From assembly GCF_005780165.1 (NCBI RefSeq), contig NZ_VAUV01000011.1:172126-236125 (forward strand): a stretch of 64,000 nt of DNA, written 5' to 3'. Shown piece after piece: positions 6,044 through 15,650 of this stretch. A model generated the notes under the pieces. It was given only the letters and a program-made list of their open reading frames with translations. It did not search any database and was not told where the DNA came from. This stretch comes from Phragmitibacter flavus (GTDB taxonomy: Bacteria; Verrucomicrobiota; Verrucomicrobiia; Verrucomicrobiales; Verrucomicrobiaceae). A program made the position numbers and the translations under genes. Position 1 is the stretch's first letter. The number at the start of each line of letters is the position of its first letter.

Positions 6044-8239
6044 TTACGGCAATCCCAACAGTCGCTTCAATTCTGCCAGCAGGAACGTCGTATTGTCGAA
6101 CGGTTGATAGCCCACATCCTGCCAGCGCACCTTTCCGTGGCCATCGAGCAAGAACGTTCCATGCAGCGGCGACTGCTCAAAATCATCATGGCATCCCCAT
6201 GCCTTGAACGCCTCCAGCTTGGCATCAGCCAGCAACTTCACACGCGGCTCATTCTCCGACCCAATCAGCTTCGCGGTCCGGCCCAAATCCGCCGGTGATT
6301 CGTTGCCAATGGCCACCATCTCCACCCCTGCTTCCTTGAACTTCGCCGCCGTTTCATGGAATGCCTTCAATTGCGACACGCAATGTGAACACTCCCCGCT
6401 CAAATAGAAAAACACCAGCACCGGCTTGCCGGCAAAATCCTCCGCCACCTCACGCACCACCCCGTCCGCATCCGCCGCCTTCAGTTCTTTGGCAGCCACC
6501 GGACTCCAGTGCAGCGGACCCAATGAATCCAATGCCGGACGATCCGCTCCCTCCTTGCTGACCTCCACCGACTTGCGCCATCCTCCTTCGATCCCTAACT
6601 CCACCGATGCTTCATCCAGCTTCTTGCTGAACGGCAAATCCGTATCCATCGCCGCACCAAGCTCACCCACCTTATCAAAAACCTTCAAAGCCTCCTCACG
6701 CTTTCCATACCCAAGCAAAATCTCCACCCTCAGCGCCTGACCGGCCGCATCCGTGGGCAGCTTGTTCGCCATTTCGATCGCCTTCTCCTGATTGCCTAAA
6801 CGCTGATGATATCGCGCCAAGCGGTCATTCGGCACCCCCTTCAACGCTTCCAACAACTTGACGATCTGCTCCTTGGGCTTTTTCGCCATCATCATCTCCA
6901 ACACCCGCAACTCCGCCATCGCCTGATCCTCCAACGATGGCTCAGCCTCCTTTTTCTCGGTCGCTGGCTTGTCCTTTTTCTCCTTCTCCGTTTCTTTTTT
7001 CTCCGCCACTTTTTTCGGTGCCGATTTTTTCAGCGATCCCGCCTTCGCCACCGTCTTGGCCAATCTCGCCTGATCTCCACTAAAAAATGCCGCAACACCC
7101 ATCGCCCTCAATCTCGCAAACTCATGACTCCGATTCGCCGTGACATCCAGCAACGATGACCCGTCCAGCTCCAGCACCTTTTCCCAAAGCTCAAACTTCA
7201 ACAACGTCTCCAGCAACCGCGTCCGACCATACGACGCCGCCGAGTTTTTCTTCTCCAAAGTATTCCCATTCGGGTGCTGCGGCATGCTCAACAGATTCTT
7301 CGCCAGCTCCACACTTTCCTCCGCGCGACCAAGATCATTCCAAACCCGGATCAGCCACTCCGCATTGTGCGCATAGTTGTGAATCTGATCCGTCAACACC
7401 CTCGACCGCGCCACATAAGCATGATCCACCCTCAGCGCCGCCTCCTGCGCCCATGCCGAATCCCGAGCACGACTCGTCTTGCTGTAGGTATGCGCCGGCA
7501 TGTGCCACATGTGCGCAATTCCCGGAGCACTCTGACCACACAACGCCGCCGAATTCAGCGCCCGCTTCGCTTTGCCCGTGTCCCACAAATGAATCCGGTA
7601 ATGATGCGCCGGATGCATCGGCTCCTTTTCCAAGATCCCTTTCAAAATCCCATCCACCGCTTCCCGACTCACCATCGGCACTCCACCATCCTTTGCTTTC
7701 CAGATCGCCCAAGCCAAAAACGCCCGAGCCTCCAGATCCTCCGGATGCTCCTGCACCACCGACTCCAAATCCTCAATGAAGCCCAGATGCCGATCCTTCG
7801 CCTCCCGCTTGGCACTGTCATAAAACCGGTTCAGCGCATCGATCCACATCACCTCCCGCGCCGAGGCCTTCCTTTTGAGTTTCATCGCCTCCGCAATGAA
7901 CCCCTTAGCCCGCTTTTCATTGTTCACATTCGCCATCGCACATCCCCAAAAAGCCATCGCACACTCCGGGTCCAGCATGGCCACCTGCCGGAACGAACGC
8001 TCTGCCTCATAATACCAAAACCCATGCAACTGCCCCACGCCCTGATTGAAAAACCGTTGGGCCTCCGCGTTCTTCGTGCTGATCGGGAAATTCACCTTGC
8101 CCATCCCTTCCATCAACACCGCCCGCTGTCGTGGCCCCTCGTTGAACACCTCCCCATGCGAAGAATGCCCCGGCAACACCTCCTCACCGTGAAGAGGAAA
8201 CGAAAAGCCCAAACACAACATCATCCATCCAACGCGCAT
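6044..8239 (-). CDS. Exported TPR protein with C-terminal thioredoxin-like domain
   Basis: 731 residues. A signal peptide (MMLCLGFSFPLHG) precedes a long helical region with TPR-like pairs: AQRFFNQGVGQLHGFWYYEAERSF, then ALNRFY and ARAFLAWAIWKA. A Lys/Glu-rich low-complexity insert (KKETEKEKKDKP) sits near the middle. The last 150 residues are a thioredoxin/redoxin fold (GKPVLVFFYLSGECSHCVSQL, then GTFLLDGHGKVRWQDVG) with the active site CSHC. The first part contains HPAHHYRIHLWD and HMWHMPAHTY, His-rich motifs shared by large TPR proteins of this type. It is probably periplasmic and linked to thiol redox or peroxide chemistry, which is inference. The start at 8239 was chosen to begin at the signal sequence. 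Confidence 0.75.
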   Translation of the reverse strand: MRVGWMMLCLGFSFPLHGEEVLPGHSSHGEVFNEGPRQRAVLMEGMGKVNFPISTKNAEAQRFFNQGVGQLHGFWYYEAERSFRQVAMLDPECAMAFWGCAMANVNNEKRAKGFIAEAMKLKRKASAREVMWIDALNRFYDSAKREAKDRHLGFIEDLESVVQEHPEDLEARAFLAWAIWKAKDGGVPMVSREAVDGILKGILEKEPMHPAHHYRIHLWDTGKAKRALNSAALCGQSAPGIAHMWHMPAHTYSKTSRARDSAWAQEAALRVDHAYVARSRVLTDQIHNYAHNAEWLIRVWNDLGRAEESVELAKNLLSMPQHPNGNTLEKKNSAASYGRTRLLETLLKFELWEKVLELDGSSLLDVTANRSHEFARLRAMGVAAFFSGDQARLAKTVAKAGSLKKSAPKKVAEKKETEKEKKDKPATEKKEAEPSLEDQAMAELRVLEMMMAKKPKEQIVKLLEALKGVPNDRLARYHQRLGNQEKAIEMANKLPTDAAGQALRVEILLGYGKREEALKVFDKVGELGAAMDTDLPFSKKLDEASVELGIEGGWRKSVEVSKEGADRPALDSLGPLHWSPVAAKELKAADADGVVREVAEDFAGKPVLVFFYLSGECSHCVSQLKAFHETAAKFKEAGVEMVAIGNESPADLGRTAKLIGSENEPRVKLLADAKLEAFKAWGCHDDFEQSPLHGTFLLDGHGKVRWQDVGYQPFDNTTFLLAELKRLLGLP

Positions 8240-8391
8240 TCGATGATAACGCTCACACTCATTCAAACATGTCAAGATTCATCCTTTAGCCCTTCGCCTT
8301 TATCCTTTCTCCCTTGCTCCCCCCCGACCCCCTGTGCTAAACGTAACGGTTCGCGTCGTCACGGCGCGTGTTTTGATCCGCTTATTATCTC

Positions 8392-11300
8392 ATGCCTGGT
8401 GCCGCCGAAGTAGAATCTTTCCTCAGTCTGTTTGATGCCCCCACCATCACCGCCGCAAGGCAGTTGGTTGAAACTCGCAGGACCCGTATCCTGAAGCACG
8501 GAGCCGAAAACTTCCTCGCCGAAATCTCCTTCGAGGACGAAATCATCCAGGCCACCTTCAAAAAACACAAACAAATCTGGTCCGGCAACACCGACGCCAC
8601 CGGTGCCCAACACAAAATCGCCCTCTGTGCCGCCATGCTCGAGGCCGAAATGACCCACGGCCAGTTTGGCGGCACCGAACCCCAGCTCAGCCTCACCGAG
8701 ATCGTCGAAGACAAACTCTCCCGCAAACTTGCCGCCACCGAAGAGCAATACCTCGCCAAGGTCGAAAAACGACACGAACGCTACCAGGCTCTCGGCGAAA
8801 TCCACGATCACGACCTCGTCCGACTCAACTCCCGCTGGCCCATCCAAAGTTACGAACCCCTCAAACTTTGGCCAAAACCCCCCAAAGACGTTCTCGAATT
8901 CTGGAACTACCTTGCCGCCGCCCTCGTCGACCGCAAACTCACCTACCCCGCCTTCCTCGAAAGCGTCACCGACCTCGCCGGCACCAACGCCAAACTCGAC
9001 GCCTGGAAACAAGCCGAAGACCTTCCCCGCTGGGCCGAACTCATCCGCGAATTCAGCCAGCGCGAAAACCCCACCCTCACCGAGGCCGAACTACGCCTCA
9101 TCATCACCCCCGCCGAAGCGCGCTTCCAGCTCCACGACCTCGAACAGGACAAATGGCGCACCCTGGTTGAAGACGAGCTCGACCAGTTCCTCGCCCAAGA
9201 CCGCCTCAACGCCCTCCGCCTGCCCCTTCCTTCGCGCATCCTCATCGAATCCGCCGCCCGCTGGATTCCGCGTCAACTTCAGCCCATCATCCGACTCGAA
9301 GAACACGACGCCGCCCACTGGCTCGCCTCGCTCCTCACCCAACCCGAACTCAGCCACCACCTCGTCAGCCTCAACGAAACCCCCTTCCGCCAGTCACCCA
9401 GCCCGCTGAACTGGACCGCCGAAGAGGTCCCTGCCGAAGGCCCACGCGCCGCCACCATCATCCTCCATCTGCGCGATGGTGAAGGCAACGAACCCCAAAA
9501 GCCCCTTCGTTACCTCCCCGCCGCCCAGCCTCTTTACCTCGCCTCCGACACCCTCTATCGCGGTCCCGCCAACTTTGAAGAAGGCACCCAGGCGCAAACC
9601 TCCATCGAAATCCCCCTCCAGGCCCTCGCCAGCGAAGAAGGCATCCAGTTCCTTAATAAACTCGGCATCGACCTCCCGCCCAACCTCGCCCAAAAAGTCA
9701 CCCGCGAGACTTTCAACGTCCGACTCATCGCCAAATGCCTCCCCAAGGCTGAACAGGGCTCCACCGAACACGCCAGCATCAGCGTCGAGGCCACCAGCTC
9801 CAACGGCCTCCTCACCCAGCGCCTGCGCGGCCGCCGCTGGGAAATGCAGGAACAACTCCGCGCTCCCGACGACACCATTCCCTGCTACGACCGCAATACC
9901 CTCGACATTGCCATTCCGCTCGTCGAAGGCATCAAGGGCACTTACGACCTCGAACTCGACGCCTTCCGCGTCCGCGTCACCAAAACCTTCCCCCAACAAT
10001 TCGAAACCTGGGCCCGCTCCCTCCCTGAAACCGTCACCCTGCAAACTGACGACCGGCTTCAGTCGATCCTCGAAGACCCGCTCACTGCCAAAGTCCGCCT
10101 CGAAGTCAACGAAACCGGCATGGACTGGTTCGACCTCCGCCTCGTTTTTGACATCGAAGGCCTCGAACTCAAACCCGCCGAAATCCGCCGCCTTATCGCC
10201 GCCCGCGGTGGTTACGTCCGTCTCGCCGACGGCACCTGGCGCTCCGTCAAACTCGAACTCAGCGAAGAACAACAAGACGCCTTTGCCGCCCTTGGCATCG
10301 ACCTCAACGACCTCTCCGACGAAGCCCACCCCATTCACGCCCGTCAACTCGCCCTGCAGCAACGCAGGGAACTCCTCCCGCCCGAACTCTGGGACACCGT
10401 CCGCGAACGCCTCAACTCCCTCGACCTTCAGACCAAACCCGACGTTCCCGCCGAACTCAACGCCACCCTCCGTCCCTATCAGGTCGAAGGTTTCCAGTTT
10501 CTCGTCTACCTCGCCATCAACCGCTTCGGCGGGGTTCTTGCCGACGACATGGGTCTCGGCAAAACCATGCAGTCCATCACCTGGATGCTCTGGTTGCGCA
10601 ATCACGCCATTGCCGAAGGCCGTCCCCTCAGTCCGATTCTCGTCGTCTGCCCCAAATCGGTCCTCGACGTCTGGGCCATCGAAATTGCCAAAGCTGCCCC
10701 CAGCCTACGCGTCCAGGTCTTGCGCGAAAAAGACACCCTCAACATTGAGGAAACCAAGGCCAACATCGACGTCCTCGTCCTCAATTACGCGCAACTCCGC
10801 GCCTGCATTGAAGACCTCTCCAAGGTCCCCTGGCTCGCCGCCATCCTGGACGAAGGCCAGCAAATCAAGAATCCCGACTCCAAAGTCGCCAAAGCCGCCC
10901 GCCTCCTCCAAGCCCAGAACCGCCTCGTCCTCACCGGCACGCCCCTTGAGAACCGCCTCCTCGATCTCTGGTCGCTCATGACCTTCGCCACCCCTGGTGC
11001 CCTCGGTGACCGCGCCTACTTCCAGAAGCACTTCGACCGACGCAAAGACGACCGCGCCGCCGAGCGACTCAGCGCCCGACTCCGCCCCTTCATCCTGCGC
11101 CGCACCAAGTCCCAGGTTGCCCGCGACCTCCCCCCACGCTCCGAAGAATCCATGCTCTGCGAACTCAGCGGCATCCAGGAACAACTTTATCGCGAGCAGT
11201 TGGCCAACGCGCAGCACATGATCCTCACCGCCACCGGTGCCGATGCCCTCAGCAAACGCCGCTTCGCGATTCTCCAGGCGATCACCCGACTCCGTCAAAT

Positions 11301-11886
11301 CTGCTGTCACCCCGCCCTTGTTCAGCCCGACGCCATCAACGAAGAAAGCGCCAAGCTCAACGCCCTCATGGAACTCCTCGACCAGCTGCACGACGAAGGC
11401 CACAAGGTCCTCGTCTTCTCGCAGTTCGTCACCATGCTCAAAATCATCCGAGACAAACTCATCGAACTCGACCGCCCCCACCACTGGCTCACCGGAGCCA
11501 CCCAAAACCGCGCCGAGGTCGTCGAAAGCTTCCAGAACACCCCCGACCCCAGCGTCTTCCTCCTCTCCCTCAAAGCCGGTGGCAGCGGCCTCAACCTCAC
11601 CGCCGCCAGCTACGTCGTTCTCTACGACCCCTGGTGGAACCCCGCCGTCGAAAACCAAGCCATCGACCGCGCCCACCGCATCGGCCAGACCCAACCCGTC
11701 ATGGCCTACCGTCTCCTGGCGAAAAACACCATCGAAGAAAAAATCCAGCGCCTCCAGCAGCAGAAACAATTCATGTCCCAAGACGTCCTCGGCAGCGAAA
11801 GCTTCTCCCGCTCCCTTGATCGCGCCGACCTCGAATACCTCTTCGGCATCGGCGATCCACCCGACGACGCTCACACTGCGGATTGA
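8392..11886 (+). CDS. SNF2-family DNA-dependent ATPase/helicase
   Basis: 1164 residues. The last 500 hold the SNF2 ATPase: Walker A DDMGLGKT (about 717-724), a Walker B variant LDEGQQIKN (DEGQ in place of DEAH), LTGTPLENRLLDLWSL, RRTKSQVARDLP, then the helicase C lobe with VFSQFVTMLKII, KAGGSGLNLTAA, YDPWWNPAVENQAIDRAHRIGQ. The N-terminus has a SWIM-like pattern (ENFLAEISFEDEIIQATF, then a GAQHKIALCAAML helix) in which most zinc ligands are missing. About 550 residues of unassigned alpha/beta sequence lie between. These proteins translocate on double-stranded DNA and remodel protein-DNA complexes; the bacterial roles are mostly transcription (RapA-like) or repair. It is monocistronic, with a repeat 12 bases past the stop. 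Confidence 0.93.
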   Translation: MPGAAEVESFLSLFDAPTITAARQLVETRRTRILKHGAENFLAEISFEDEIIQATFKKHKQIWSGNTDATGAQHKIALCAAMLEAEMTHGQFGGTEPQLSLTEIVEDKLSRKLAATEEQYLAKVEKRHERYQALGEIHDHDLVRLNSRWPIQSYEPLKLWPKPPKDVLEFWNYLAAALVDRKLTYPAFLESVTDLAGTNAKLDAWKQAEDLPRWAELIREFSQRENPTLTEAELRLIITPAEARFQLHDLEQDKWRTLVEDELDQFLAQDRLNALRLPLPSRILIESAARWIPRQLQPIIRLEEHDAAHWLASLLTQPELSHHLVSLNETPFRQSPSPLNWTAEEVPAEGPRAATIILHLRDGEGNEPQKPLRYLPAAQPLYLASDTLYRGPANFEEGTQAQTSIEIPLQALASEEGIQFLNKLGIDLPPNLAQKVTRETFNVRLIAKCLPKAEQGSTEHASISVEATSSNGLLTQRLRGRRWEMQEQLRAPDDTIPCYDRNTLDIAIPLVEGIKGTYDLELDAFRVRVTKTFPQQFETWARSLPETVTLQTDDRLQSILEDPLTAKVRLEVNETGMDWFDLRLVFDIEGLELKPAEIRRLIAARGGYVRLADGTWRSVKLELSEEQQDAFAALGIDLNDLSDEAHPIHARQLALQQRRELLPPELWDTVRERLNSLDLQTKPDVPAELNATLRPYQVEGFQFLVYLAINRFGGVLADDMGLGKTMQSITWMLWLRNHAIAEGRPLSPILVVCPKSVLDVWAIEIAKAAPSLRVQVLREKDTLNIEETKANIDVLVLNYAQLRACIEDLSKVPWLAAILDEGQQIKNPDSKVAKAARLLQAQNRLVLTGTPLENRLLDLWSLMTFATPGALGDRAYFQKHFDRRKDDRAAERLSARLRPFILRRTKSQVARDLPPRSEESMLCELSGIQEQLYREQLANAQHMILTATGADALSKRRFAILQAITRLRQICCHPALVQPDAINEESAKLNALMELLDQLHDEGHKVLVFSQFVTMLKIIRDKLIELDRPHHWLTGATQNRAEVVESFQNTPDPSVFLLSLKAGGSGLNLTAASYVVLYDPWWNPAVENQAIDRAHRIGQTQPVMAYRLLAKNTIEEKIQRLQQQKQFMSQDVLGSESFSRSLDRADLEYLFGIGDPPDDAHTAD

Positions 11887-11897
11887 TTCCTCTAAAA

Positions 11898-11918
11898 GTA
11901 GAAGGTTCGTTCCGAGCC
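11898..11918 (+). repeat. 21-nt hairpin repeat, copy 1
   Basis: The sequence begins GTAGAAGG and ends CCGAGCC, and it folds into a short hairpin (GGTTCG-TTC-CGAGCC). It matches 19 of 21 positions with 56343-56363. Both copies start within 12 bases after a plus-strand stop codon. Confidence 0.6.
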
Positions 11919-11920
11919 AT

Positions 11921-11960
11921 GCATAAGTAATTGACTATTTTAATGGTCAATTTATCATGC
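11921..11960 (+). promoter_or_regulatory. Promoter and imperfect-palindrome operator of toxin-antitoxin pair
   Basis: A 40-bp imperfect palindrome whose half-sites match at 15 of 20 positions, centred between the inverted pentamers TTGAC and GTCAA. Within it lie TTGACT (11931-11936) and TATCAT (11953-11958), 16 bases apart, a good -35/-10 pair. Transcription would start at or next to the antitoxin ATG at 11964, so the mRNA may be leaderless. Phd-type antitoxins repress by binding such palindromes, so autoregulation is expected. Confidence 0.6.
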
Positions 11961-11963
11961 ACT

Positions 11964-12269
11964 ATGACCGTGCTCGAATCTACCGAGCGGCAAATCGCCG
12001 TTTCACAATTCAAAGCCCACTGCACCGAAGAACTCCGGTCGGTTGAAGAGGATGGCATCACACTCATCATCACCCGTCACGGCAAAGCCATCGCCCAGAT
12101 CTCCCCGCCATCGTCAAAGAATATCCCCACCATCGCTGAATGGATTGGTTCAGGCAAAAAATTCACCCTGGCCTCGGACGAGATGGTGAACTCATTCGAT
12201 TCCCCCACTTGGAAACCTCACGACTGGGAGCAAAAACCCGCCCAAACTCTTGATCCGATGGACAACTGA
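11964..12269 (+). CDS. Phd/YefM-family antitoxin
   Basis: 101 residues. The N-terminal half is the Phd/YefM DNA-binding and dimerisation fold: QIAVSQFKAHCTEELRSVEEDG, ITLIITRHGKAIAQISPP. The C-terminal half (TIAEWIGSGKKFTLASDE...) is the toxin-wrapping tail and is family-variable. It should neutralise the adjacent PIN toxin and repress the shared promoter, which overlaps its start. The start at 11964 is preferred; ATG 11943 and TTG 11931 are in frame, but they fall inside the operator palindrome and upstream of the predicted transcription start. Its stop is four bases before the toxin ATG. Confidence 0.86.
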   Translation: MTVLESTERQIAVSQFKAHCTEELRSVEEDGITLIITRHGKAIAQISPPSSKNIPTIAEWIGSGKKFTLASDEMVNSFDSPTWKPHDWEQKPAQTLDPMDN

Positions 12270-12273
12270 TCCC

Positions 12274-12690
12274 ATGCAGGCCATCAACTATCTTCTCGAT
12301 ACCAACGCATGGTTCCGGCTATTTGACCGCCCCGAACAAATTGCTCCCAGCACCATTTCCCTCTTAAGAACCGAAAACGTTCTCGCCCTCTCCAGCATCA
12401 GCCTCATAGAGGTTGCCCAAAAAAACGCCTCCAAACGAGGTCCTCTGTTCACGCTGCCAATTGACCGATGGTTCCTTGCGGCGCTGCCATCTCAACGAAT
12501 CAAAATTTTCGACATCACCCCCGAAATCGCAGCCAAGACCTACGACCTCGGCCCAGATTTCCACGGCGACCCAGCCGACCGCATCATCGCCGCTACCGCC
12601 ATCATCCACAATCTCGTTCTTGTCACCTCAGACGAGTTGCTGCTATCCAACCCCCTTATTCAAACCCTGGCCACGAATTCTTCAGGTTGA
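12274..12690 (+). CDS. PIN-domain toxin (VapC family)
   Basis: 138 residues, a single PIN domain. The acidic metal site is complete: D9 in LLDTN, E46 in LIEVAQK, D99/D102 in GDPADRIIAA and D120 in VTSDE. VapC-type toxins are Mg-dependent endoribonucleases that cut tRNA or rRNA when freed from the antitoxin. The target here cannot be told. It is paired with a Phd/YefM antitoxin rather than a VapB-type (AbrB or RHH) antitoxin, a recognised but less classical mix. The ATG at 12274 is used; an upstream TTG at 12250 would overlap the antitoxin gene. Confidence 0.88.
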   Translation: MQAINYLLDTNAWFRLFDRPEQIAPSTISLLRTENVLALSSISLIEVAQKNASKRGPLFTLPIDRWFLAALPSQRIKIFDITPEIAAKTYDLGPDFHGDPADRIIAATAIIHNLVLVTSDELLLSNPLIQTLATNSSG

Positions 12691-12701
12691 ACAATAATCT
12701 C

Positions 12702-12720
12702 GCCACCCCCAATGGGTGGC
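12702..12720. terminator. Hairpin between convergent toxin and menB genes
   Basis: A perfect 7-bp stem GCCACCC/GGGTGGC with loop CCAAT lies 12 bases after the toxin stop and 30 bases before the menB stop. No T-run follows on either strand, so intrinsic termination is doubtful. It may be an mRNA 3'-end stabiliser. Confidence 0.4.
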
Positions 12721-12749
12721 TCGGTGAACTGCGCAATCAACCCATCCAC

Positions 12750-13562
12750 TCAAGGCACCCTAGGAAACTTGGAAAAATCCGGTTTCCTTTTTTCTACAAA
12801 CGCGTTCTTCCCTTCCTTTGCTTCTTCGCTCATGTAATAAAGCAAGGTCGCATTGCCTGCCAGATCCAGCAGTCCCATCTGACCATCGCAGTCCGCGTTC
12901 AAAGCCGACTTCAAACAACGCAGGGCCAGCGGGCTGTGTTGCAGAATCTCCCTCGCCCACTTCAAGGTCTCCTCTTCCAGCTGCGCCAGCGGCACCACCG
13001 TGTTCACCAAACCCATGTCGAGCGCCTGCTGCGCATCATATTGACGACACAAATACCAAATCTCCCGCGCTTTCTTCTGTCCCACGATCCGCGCCAGATA
13101 GCTGCTGCCCAATCCGCCGTCAAACGAACCCACCTTCGGACCCGTTTGACCAAAGCGCGCGTTGTCTGCCGCAATGGTCAGATCACACACCACATGCAAG
13201 ACATGACCGCCACCAATGGCATAACCCGCCACCATTGCGATGACCGGCTTCGGAATTCCACGAATCTTCTTCTGCAAATCCAACACGTTCAATCGCGGCA
13301 CTCCATCGCCACCCACATAACCCGCATGTCCCCTTACCTTCTGGTCGCCACCAGAACAAAACGCATCCGGACCTTCGCCCGTCAGGATCACCACTCCGAC
13401 CTCTGGATCTTCATGGGCAATGTCAAAAGCCTGCAACATCTCCTGCACCGTCAGCGGCCGGAATGCATTGCGCACCTCAGGCCGGTTGATGGTGATCTTG
13501 GCCACACCATCGCTGGTCTTTTCCAGCTTGATGTCAGTGAAGTCTTTGACGGTGGTCCACAT
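12750..13562 (-). CDS. menB: 1,4-dihydroxy-2-naphthoyl-CoA synthase
   Basis: 270 residues, a crotonase-fold enzyme that closes the second ring of the menaquinone precursor from o-succinylbenzoyl-CoA. Markers are [11 protein letters not shown] (oxyanion and substrate loop), [25 protein letters not shown] (the catalytic Asp region) and the C-terminal KPDFSKFPR. It is nearly full-length identical in pattern to the E. coli enzyme type. The start at 13562 (MWTTVKDF) gives the usual length; an upstream ATG at 13628 overlaps the htpG stop. No other men gene is in the window. It lies 62 bases downstream of htpG on the same strand and may be co-transcribed. Confidence 0.95.
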   Translation of the reverse strand: MWTTVKDFTDIKLEKTSDGVAKITINRPEVRNAFRPLTVQEMLQAFDIAHEDPEVGVVILTGEGPDAFCSGGDQKVRGHAGYVGGDGVPRLNVLDLQKKIRGIPKPVIAMVAGYAIGGGHVLHVVCDLTIAADNARFGQTGPKVGSFDGGLGSSYLARIVGQKKAREIWYLCRQYDAQQALDMGLVNTVVPLAQLEEETLKWAREILQHSPLALRCLKSALNADCDGQMGLLDLAGNATLLYYMSEEAKEGKNAFVEKRKPDFSKFPRVP

Positions 13563-13624
13563 AGGAGAAAGGGATAAGTGAAAAGAGAAAAGTAATAAGT
13601 GCCTGATCAAACTTGCCGCCTTGA

Positions 13625-15469
13625 TCACGCAACCGCCTGCTCCATGATCCGGTTCACGCGATTGATCATGGCCTGCGTGTCATCCAGCAAACCGGCTGAC
13701 ATCAATGCATTGTCGAGCAACTGCTCGGCCACCAACTCGGCCAGCTCCACATTGCTGTCCTTCAAACCAAACAGTTTCAGCGCGATGGCATGCGACGGAT
13801 TGATTTCGAGGATCACCGAAGGACCACCAAAATCCTCGTTCTTCAGCGCCTTCATCATCTGGCGCATCTGCGGCGTCATCTCGCCATCCGGCACCACTGC
13901 CATCGAAGGACTGCTCACCAGGCGTTTGCCCGCACGCACTTCCTGCACACGCGTGCCGAGCTTCTCCTTCACCCATGCGCAAAGGGTCTCGGTGTCTTCT
14001 TTGCTCAAGGTCTGGCCATCCGGGTTGTTGTCGCCCAGATCCACTTCGCTCGAATTGACGGCTTGCAATGGTTTGTCGCTGAACTTGCCCAGGGCACTCA
14101 CGACATAGTCATCGATGCTCTCGAATAGATACAGAACCTCAAATCCTTTGCTCTTGAAAGCCTCAAGATAGGGACCGCTTTCAATCGCTGCACGACTCGG
14201 AGCAATCTGATAATAGATCGCCTTCTGCTCTTCCTTCATGCGCGACACGTAAGTGCCCAGGCTCACCACCTCGCCCGGCTCGGTCAACGATGACTCGAAA
14301 CGCAGCAGCTTGGCGATGGTCTCCTTGTTCTCGAAATCCGTCGCCACGCCTTCCTTGATGAAACGTGAAAAATCCTTGTAAAACTCCGCATACTTCTTCG
14401 CATCGCCATCCGCCTCGCGCTCGAGAAACTTGATCACGCGGCCCTGCACCACACTGGCCAGTTTGCGAAACAATGAGCTGTCCTGCATTGATTCACGCGA
14501 GATGTTCAATGGCAGATCTTCGCTGTCGACCACACCGCGAATGAAGCGCATCCACTCCGGCAGGAATTTCTTTGGTTTCGCATCGATCAACACCCGACGG
14601 CAATACAAGGAAATTGCCGGTTCCATCTGACCCATGCCGAACTGCTCCGGATTGTGGGATGGCGCAAACAACAACGCATTGATGCTCAACGGCGCATCCG
14701 CATTGAAGTGGAACGTGTATTTCGGATCATCAAACGCGTGGGCGGCAAACTTGTAGAACTCCTTGTATTGCTCCTCGGTCACCTCGCTCTTGTTCTTCAG
14801 CCACAACGCTTCAATCGTGTTGATGCGCTCCCCGTTCAGCAAAATCGGGAAGGTCACAAAGTTCGAATACTTCGCGAGGATCTGCTTGATGCGCTCAGGT
14901 TTGGCAAACTCCACCGCATCGTCCTTCAACTGCAAAACCATTTTGCAGCCTCGGTTCTGGCCTTCCACTTCCTCAATGGTGTATCCGGTCGCGCCATCGC
15001 TGGTCCACACCAAGTGTTCGCCATCCTTGCGCCATGAGTGCGTGTAAACCTTCACCTCACTCGCCACCATGAAGGCGGAATAAAATCCCACACCAAACTG
15101 GCCGATCAGATTGTGCGCCCCGTCCTTGCCGGACTCCTTGAGCGCGTTCACAAATGCCTTTGAACCGGAATGGGCGATGGTGCCAAGATTCTCCACCAAC
15201 TCCGCGCGCGTCATGCCGATGCCATGATCGGCAATGGTCAGCGTCTTCGCGGTTTCATCCGTGGTGATGCGGATCTCCAAAGGCAGAGCCTCATCGAAAA
15301 TGTCCTTCTCGGTCAGTTGCAGAAGGCGCATTTTTTCCAGCGCATCAGAGGCGTTGCTCACCAGCTCACGCGCGAAAATTTCGCTGTCTGTGTAAAGCGA
15401 ATGAATGACGATGTCGAGAAGTTGCCGGACTTCGGCCTGGAACTCATGGGTGGGAACTGCGGTGCTCAT
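13625..15469 (-). CDS. htpG: Hsp90-family molecular chaperone HtpG
   Basis: 614 residues, close to the bacterial norm. The N-terminal GHKL ATPase domain is complete: [36 protein letters not shown] and [13 protein letters not shown] with the G-rich lid. The middle domain has the catalytic-loop region [18 protein letters not shown] with its Arg. The C-terminal dimerisation domain ends ...[14 protein letters not shown]; there is no eukaryotic MEEVD tail. HtpG is an ATP-driven cytosolic chaperone acting on near-native clients with DnaK. No CIRCE element was seen upstream, so its heat regulation is not readable here. Divergent from the FkbM methyltransferase gene. Confidence 0.97.
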   Translation of the reverse strand: MSTAVPTHEFQAEVRQLLDIVIHSLYTDSEIFARELVSNASDALEKMRLLQLTEKDIFDEALPLEIRITTDETAKTLTIADHGIGMTRAELVENLGTIAHSGSKAFVNALKESGKDGAHNLIGQFGVGFYSAFMVASEVKVYTHSWRKDGEHLVWTSDGATGYTIEEVEGQNRGCKMVLQLKDDAVEFAKPERIKQILAKYSNFVTFPILLNGERINTIEALWLKNKSEVTEEQYKEFYKFAAHAFDDPKYTFHFNADAPLSINALLFAPSHNPEQFGMGQMEPAISLYCRRVLIDAKPKKFLPEWMRFIRGVVDSEDLPLNISRESMQDSSLFRKLASVVQGRVIKFLEREADGDAKKYAEFYKDFSRFIKEGVATDFENKETIAKLLRFESSLTEPGEVVSLGTYVSRMKEEQKAIYYQIAPSRAAIESGPYLEAFKSKGFEVLYLFESIDDYVVSALGKFSDKPLQAVNSSEVDLGDNNPDGQTLSKEDTETLCAWVKEKLGTRVQEVRAGKRLVSSPSMAVVPDGEMTPQMRQMMKALKNEDFGGPSVILEINPSHAIALKLFGLKDSNVELAELVAEQLLDNALMSAGLLDDTQAMINRVNRIMEQAVA

Positions 15470-15650
15470 AGATGGTCAATAGAGAAAATGGTAAGAAGAA
15501 TCCGAAAAGTCGGGCCATGACCATAATCAAGAACCGGCCACGATCAACCCCCTGTTGAATCAACGTGGGTCGAACCCGCCTTTCCAATTTACGGAATGGC
15601 GTGTCGATCAAGACGCTCTGTCTGACTCGAAAAGTGATTGCGGAATTTTT

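Noticed and set aside
8276..8391. Pyrimidine-rich TTCATCC-type stretch, similar at 56429-56468 and 44480-44520, as a repeat family
   Set aside because: The similarity is low-complexity C/T content before start codons and could arise by chance; not strong enough to call.
9394..10605. Long open reading frames on the minus strand inside the SNF2 gene (also 10705-11874)
   Set aside because: They lie wholly antisense to a strongly supported SNF2 gene; their Gly/Glu/Val/Phe-rich translations are typical of reading opposite GC-rich coding sequence, with no family motif.
15470..15650. Heat-shock (CIRCE or sigma-32) element before htpG
   Set aside because: No TTAGCACTC/GAGTGCTAA palindrome and only a weak CTTGAT...CCCGAC resemblance.
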